Source of the DNA: an uncultured Alcaligenaceae bacterium
GTDB taxonomy: Bacteria > Pseudomonadota > Gammaproteobacteria > Burkholderiales > Burkholderiaceae_B
NCBI GenBank assembly: GCA_937908115.1
Contig: CALEQZ010000071.1
Span: 1-10,232 of the forward strand
Reading direction: 5' to 3'
DNA length: 10,232 bases
Shown: piece by piece, positions 8,015 to 10,232 of the stretch
Numbering within the stretch: position 1 is the stretch's first letter
How the letters are laid out: the number at the start of each line of letters is the position of its first letter
Notes under the pieces: model-generated
Seen by the model: only the letters and a program-made list of their open reading frames with translations
Told to the model about the DNA's origin: nothing
Databases searched by the model: none
Program-made: the position numbers and the translations under genes

Positions 8015-8029
8015 GCGCGTTGCACGCGC
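8015..8029. repeat. Inverted repeat: 6-bp stem, 3-base loop
   Basis: GCGCGT, loop TGC, ACGCGC on the plus strand is a perfect hairpin. It is not followed by a T-tract on either strand, so it is not a standard intrinsic terminator. Confidence 0.4.
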
Positions 8030-8076
8030 CTGTGCCGCGCCGCTGCGCAGGCGGCCCTTTCGGCGCCGGCGGCAGC

Positions 8077-8104
8077 GATATCGGCGAGATTGAGACGATA
8101 TCAA
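8077..8104 (-). promoter_or_regulatory. Candidate promoter/operator with two GATATC palindromes
   Basis: GATATC occurs at 8097-8102 and 8077-8082, start points exactly 20 bases (about two helical turns) apart, the outer copy overlapping the upstream gene's stop codon. On the minus strand TTGATA (8104-8099, 5 of 6 to the sigma-70 -35 box) is followed after 16 bases by GATATC (8082-8077, only 3 of 6 to TATAAT). A flanking ATTGA...TCAAT inverted repeat (8090-8106) overlaps the outer copy. This may be a regulated promoter for mdtA, but the -10 match is weak. Confidence 0.22.
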
Positions 8105-9078
8105 TACAGGCCGCGTATCCCGGCGATGCCGTGCGCGCCGTGCTCGCGCGCGCAGCCTTCGGTTTCTGCCGATTGCCCGCCTATGGCGAAGACCGGCAAC
8201 CCGGCCTGCCGGTTCAGTTCGGCGAACCGTTCCCAGCCCAAGGGGGCGCGGTCCGGGTGGCTGGCCGTGGCGCACACCGGTCCCAGCACGATGAAATCGG
8301 CCTTGACCGCGCCGGCCTGGCGCAGGTCTTCGGCGCCGTGCGCCGACACGCCGACCAGCGCGTGCGGATCGGGCAGGTCGGGCCGTTGCGACAGCCGTGC
8401 GGCGTCGGCCGCGCGCAGGTGCACGCCGTCGGCCTGGCGCCACCAGTCGGCCGGATGCACGCTGTTGACCAGCAGGCGGGCGCCGGCCTGCCTGCAGCGC
8501 GCCAGCACCTGGCGGAAGGCTTCGTGCAGCGAGGCGGCGGCCGGACCGCCCGGCCAGCCAGGCTCGCGCAGCTGCACCAGCCGCAGGCCCGCAGCCAGGG
8601 CGGCGTCCAGCCGCTGCAGGAAGACGTCTAGCCCGGCGGGCCCGCCGATCGCGCTGACGGCGTAGCGCCCGGGCAGCTGCATCCAGCGCAGTGGCGGAAC
8701 GGCGGCCGGCAGCAGGCGCTGCGTCGCCAGCGCCTGCTGGGGCGTGAGCCAGGCCAGGTGCTGGCCCTCCAGCCCGCGCGGTTCGCCCTCCCAGCCGGTG
8801 ACCCGGCAAAAGGCCAGCCGGACCGTGGCGTGCGGGTAAACGTGTACGTACGTGACCCAGGGCGTGGCGCGGGTCACGCGTATGCCCAGCTCTTCGTCCA
8901 GCTCGCGCACCAGGGCCTGCATCACGGTTTCTCCCGGCTCGAGCTTGCCGCCGGGCAGCTCCCACCAGCCTGGCCAGGGCTTGTCCATGGGACGGTCGCC
9001 TAGCAGCAGGGTGCCATCCGGGCGCAGGATCAGGCCGACGGCGACGTCGACGATCTTGGCGGCCTTCTCCTCAGCCAT
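8101..9078 (-). CDS. Nudix (MutT-type) hydrolase fused to a ThiE/TenI-like domain
   Basis: A 325-residue two-domain protein. The N-terminal Nudix domain (about 8-125) has a complete Nudix box: G44, E50, R58-E59-L60, E62-E63, G65-I66. The preceding PWPGWWELPGGK resembles MutT, so it probably hydrolyses an oxidised or other nucleoside triphosphate to the monophosphate in the cytoplasm. The C-terminal domain (about 137-325) is a ThiE/TenI-like TIM barrel with QLRE (169-172), LVN (203-205), DGVHL (217-221), GVSAH (243-247), GP (266-267) and AIGG (298-301). Compared with B. subtilis ThiE as I recall it, the catalytic lysine after QLRE is P173, the Mg-binding Asp after LVN is S206, and the TxTK lysine is H274. 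It is therefore unlikely to be a standard thiamine-phosphate synthase. Such MutT-ThiE fusions occur near argJ in other proteobacteria. The ATG at 9078 overlaps the ATPase gene by 8 bases. Confidence 0.9.
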   Translation of the reverse strand: MAEEKAAKIVDVAVGLILRPDGTLLLGDRPMDKPWPGWWELPGGKLEPGETVMQALVRELDEELGIRVTRATPWVTYVHVYPHATVRLAFCRVTGWEGEPRGLEGQHLAWLTPQQALATQRLLPAAVPPLRWMQLPGRYAVSAIGGPAGLDVFLQRLDAALAAGLRLVQLREPGWPGGPAAASLHEAFRQVLARCRQAGARLLVNSVHPADWWRQADGVHLRAADAARLSQRPDLPDPHALVGVSAHGAEDLRQAGAVKADFIVLGPVCATASHPDRAPLGWERFAELNRQAGLPVFAIGGQSAETEGCAREHGAHGIAGIRGLY

Positions 9079-9937
9079 GCCGCGCCGCCCAATCCCGTGC
9101 GAACTGGTAGGCCACGCGGCCCGAGCGCGAGCCGCGCTCCAGCGCCCATTGCAGCGCCTCGGCGCGGCTGGCCTCTATGGCCTCGGGTGGGCAGCCCAGC
9201 GCCTGCAGCCAGTGGCGCACGATGTCTAGGTAGTCGTCCTGCTTGAAGGGATGGAAGGACAGCCACAGGCCGAAGCGCTCTGACAGCGAGATCTTTTCCT
9301 CGACGGTTTCGCCGGGATGGATTTCGCCGTCGGGCTGGTGGCGGGCCTGCAGGTTCTCGCTCATGTACTCCGGCATCAGGTGGCGCCGGTTGGACGTGGC
9401 GTAGATGAGGACGTTTTCGCCCGAAGCAGCCACCGAGCCGTCGAGCACCGATTTGAGCGCCTTGTAGCCGGCTTCGCCCTCTTCGAAGGATAGGTCGTCG
9501 CAGAACACGATGAAGCGCTCGGGGCGGTGTTCGACCAGCTCGATGATGTCGGGTAGGTCGCCCAGGTCGGCCTTGTCCACTTCGATCAGGCGCAGGCCCT
9601 GGTCGCCGTAGGCGTTGAGCATGGCCTTGACCAGCGAGCTCTTGCCGGTGCCGCGCGCGCCGGTCATCAGCACATTGTTGGCCGGTTTGCCGGCGAGGAA
9701 CTGGCGCGTATTGCGGTCGATCACCTGCTTCTGGCGGTCGATGTGGCGCAAGTCGTCGGTGTCGATGCGCGCGGGCTTGCGCACGGGATCGAGCCAGCCG
9801 CGCGCGCCGCGCCGGCGCCAGCGGTAGGCATGGGCAGTCCAGTCGGTTTCGGGCGGCGCCGGGGGCAGCCAGGCTTCGAGCTGGGCCAGCACCCGCTCGG
9901 CGCGTTCTATCAGGTTGGCGAGTTTTGCGTCGGTCAC
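9071..9937 (-). CDS. DUF815-family AAA+ ATPase of unknown role
   Basis: A 288-residue cytoplasmic P-loop ATPase. It has an N-terminal helical region (1-60) with a Trp/Arg-rich patch around 33-48. Then come Walker A GARGTGKS (93-100), Walker B FIVFCDD (142-148) with D147/D148, and a sensor-1-like IYATSNRRHL (178-187). The probable arginine finger is R221 in LSERFGLWL, and the C-terminal GSRSGRVAYQFARDW lies in the sensor-2 region. The layout and the DDLSFE and SNRRHLMPE motifs fit the DUF815/COG2607 family, whose function I do not know. It starts with GTG at 9937, 25 bases after the argJ stop and with no clear Shine-Dalgarno; no ATG occurs in frame before residue 91, inside the conserved fold, so GTG is favoured. 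It overlaps the Nudix gene by 8 bases (ATGGCTGA), suggesting coupled translation. Confidence 0.92.
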   Translation of the reverse strand: MTDAKLANLIERAERVLAQLEAWLPPAPPETDWTAHAYRWRRRGARGWLDPVRKPARIDTDDLRHIDRQKQVIDRNTRQFLAGKPANNVLMTGARGTGKSSLVKAMLNAYGDQGLRLIEVDKADLGDLPDIIELVEHRPERFIVFCDDLSFEEGEAGYKALKSVLDGSVAASGENVLIYATSNRRHLMPEYMSENLQARHQPDGEIHPGETVEEKISLSERFGLWLSFHPFKQDDYLDIVRHWLQALGCPPEAIEASRAEALQWALERGSRSGRVAYQFARDWAARHG

Positions 9938-9962
9938 TTCAGGTGGGCGCGCGCGGCGCGGA

Positions 9963-10232
9963 TCAGGAACGGTAATCGGCGTTGATGCTGACGTAGTCGT
10001 GCGAAAAGTCGCAGGTGTAGACGGTGTCGGCGGCCTGGCCCCGGGCCAGCGCGATGCGCACCGTGATCTCGGGCTGTTTCATGACACGCTGGCCGTCCTC
10101 CTCGCGGTAGCCGGGGTGGCGCCCGCCTTCGCTGGCGACCAGCACGTCGTCCAGCCATAGGCGCACGCGCGAAACGTCCAGGTCGTCGATGCCGGCGTAG
10201 CCCACCGCGGCCAGGATGCGGCCCAGGTTGGG
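9963..10232 (-). CDS. argJ: Glutamate N-acetyltransferase/amino-acid acetyltransferase ArgJ (C-terminal 89 residues, cut by window edge)
   Basis: ArgJ moves the acetyl group from N-acetylornithine to glutamate in the cyclic arginine pathway; some family members also use acetyl-CoA. Only the end of the beta chain is present. It starts within PNLGRILAAVGYAGID, close to the family's NWGRILAAVGYAG block, and ends with CDFSHDYVSINADYRS, matching the usual ArgJ C-terminus. The autocleavage site and active-site threonine lie outside the window, so bifunctionality cannot be judged. The tryptophan common in NWGR is leucine here. The stop TGA (9965-9963) is followed after 25 bases by the GTG start of the ATPase, consistent with one operon. 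Confidence 0.94.
   Translation of the reverse strand, partial: PNLGRILAAVGYAGIDDLDVSRVRLWLDDVLVASEGGRHPGYREEDGQRVMKQPEITVRIALARGQAADTVYTCDFSHDYVSINADYRS

Larger units (their letters stand above)
7903..8100 (-). promoter_or_regulatory. Intergenic leader/control region of the mdtABC operon
   Basis: This 198-base gap between the Nudix-ThiE-like gene and mdtA is the only sizeable non-coding stretch in the window. It holds a paired GATATC motif at its upstream end and three short perfect inverted repeats. I see no convincing gene; a 14-codon ATG frame (8006-7962) has no ribosome binding site. I see no T-tract terminator after the upstream gene, so read-through from it is possible. No regulator gene is found in the window. 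Confidence 0.55.

Noticed and set aside
7903..8025. N-terminal extension of mdtA to a GTG at 8025
   Set aside because: It would add 41 Arg/Pro/Ala-rich residues before the membrane anchor, with no ribosome binding site and GC hairpins in the coding region; the ATG at 7902 gives a normal adaptor N-terminus.
7987..8029. Intrinsic terminator after the Nudix-ThiE gene
   Set aside because: The hairpins have 5-6 bp stems and no following T-tract on the minus strand, so a terminator cannot be supported.
8012..8965. Minus-strand 317-codon frame inside the Nudix-ThiE gene
   Set aside because: Out-of-frame reading of a gene with a complete Nudix box and ThiE fold motifs; composition is Arg/Ala/Gly-rich with no domain.
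1..10232. Insertion sequence, prophage, CRISPR or toxin-antitoxin element
   Set aside because: No transposase, integrase, terminal inverted repeats with target duplications, repeat-spacer array or toxin-antitoxin gene pair was seen; coding is continuous and uniform in composition.

Overview
The window is GC-rich and fully packed with genes, all reading on the minus strand. Gene content and codon use point to a betaproteobacterium of the Alcaligenaceae (Bordetella/Achromobacter type). I infer this from the argJ neighbourhood, protein style and base composition; no species marker is visible. No rRNA, tRNA, CRISPR array, insertion sequence or prophage gene was seen.

Right part (about 8101-10232), first in transcription order. 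It holds the 3' end of argJ (arginine biosynthesis), a DUF815-type AAA+ ATPase with a GTG start, and a two-domain Nudix (MutT)-ThiE-like protein. The ATPase gene begins 25 bases after argJ, and the ATPase and Nudix genes overlap by 8 bases, so the three look like one transcription unit. The Nudix box is intact, but the ThiE-like half lacks several residues that canonical thiamine-phosphate synthase needs.

Middle (7903-8100). This 198-base intergenic region is the only sizeable non-coding stretch. It carries two GATATC palindromes exactly 20 bases apart, a weak promoter-like pair of hexamers lying over them, and three short perfect inverted repeats. It is the natural place for the control region of the efflux operon.

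Left part (1-7902). This is a complete tripartite RND efflux operon in the order mdtA (membrane fusion protein), mdtB and mdtC (two different RND permeases), then an outer-membrane lipoprotein of the NodT/OprM family cut by the window edge. The order equals that of Pseudomonas aeruginosa muxABC-opmB; E. coli mdtABCD instead has an MFS gene (mdtD) after mdtC. Neighbouring genes are joined by 4-base ATGA stop/start overlaps. The one exception, mdtB-mdtC, is bridged by an 18-codon mini-ORF that has a strong ribosome binding site and an ATGA overlap at each end. The predicted complex would span both membranes and export drugs or other amphiphiles using the proton gradient.

Overall this is mostly ordinary core and accessory metabolism. 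I found no clear undescribed system. The points most worth a second look are the mini-ORF bridge, the degenerate ThiE domain, and a 33-base perfect repeat shared by the two permease genes.
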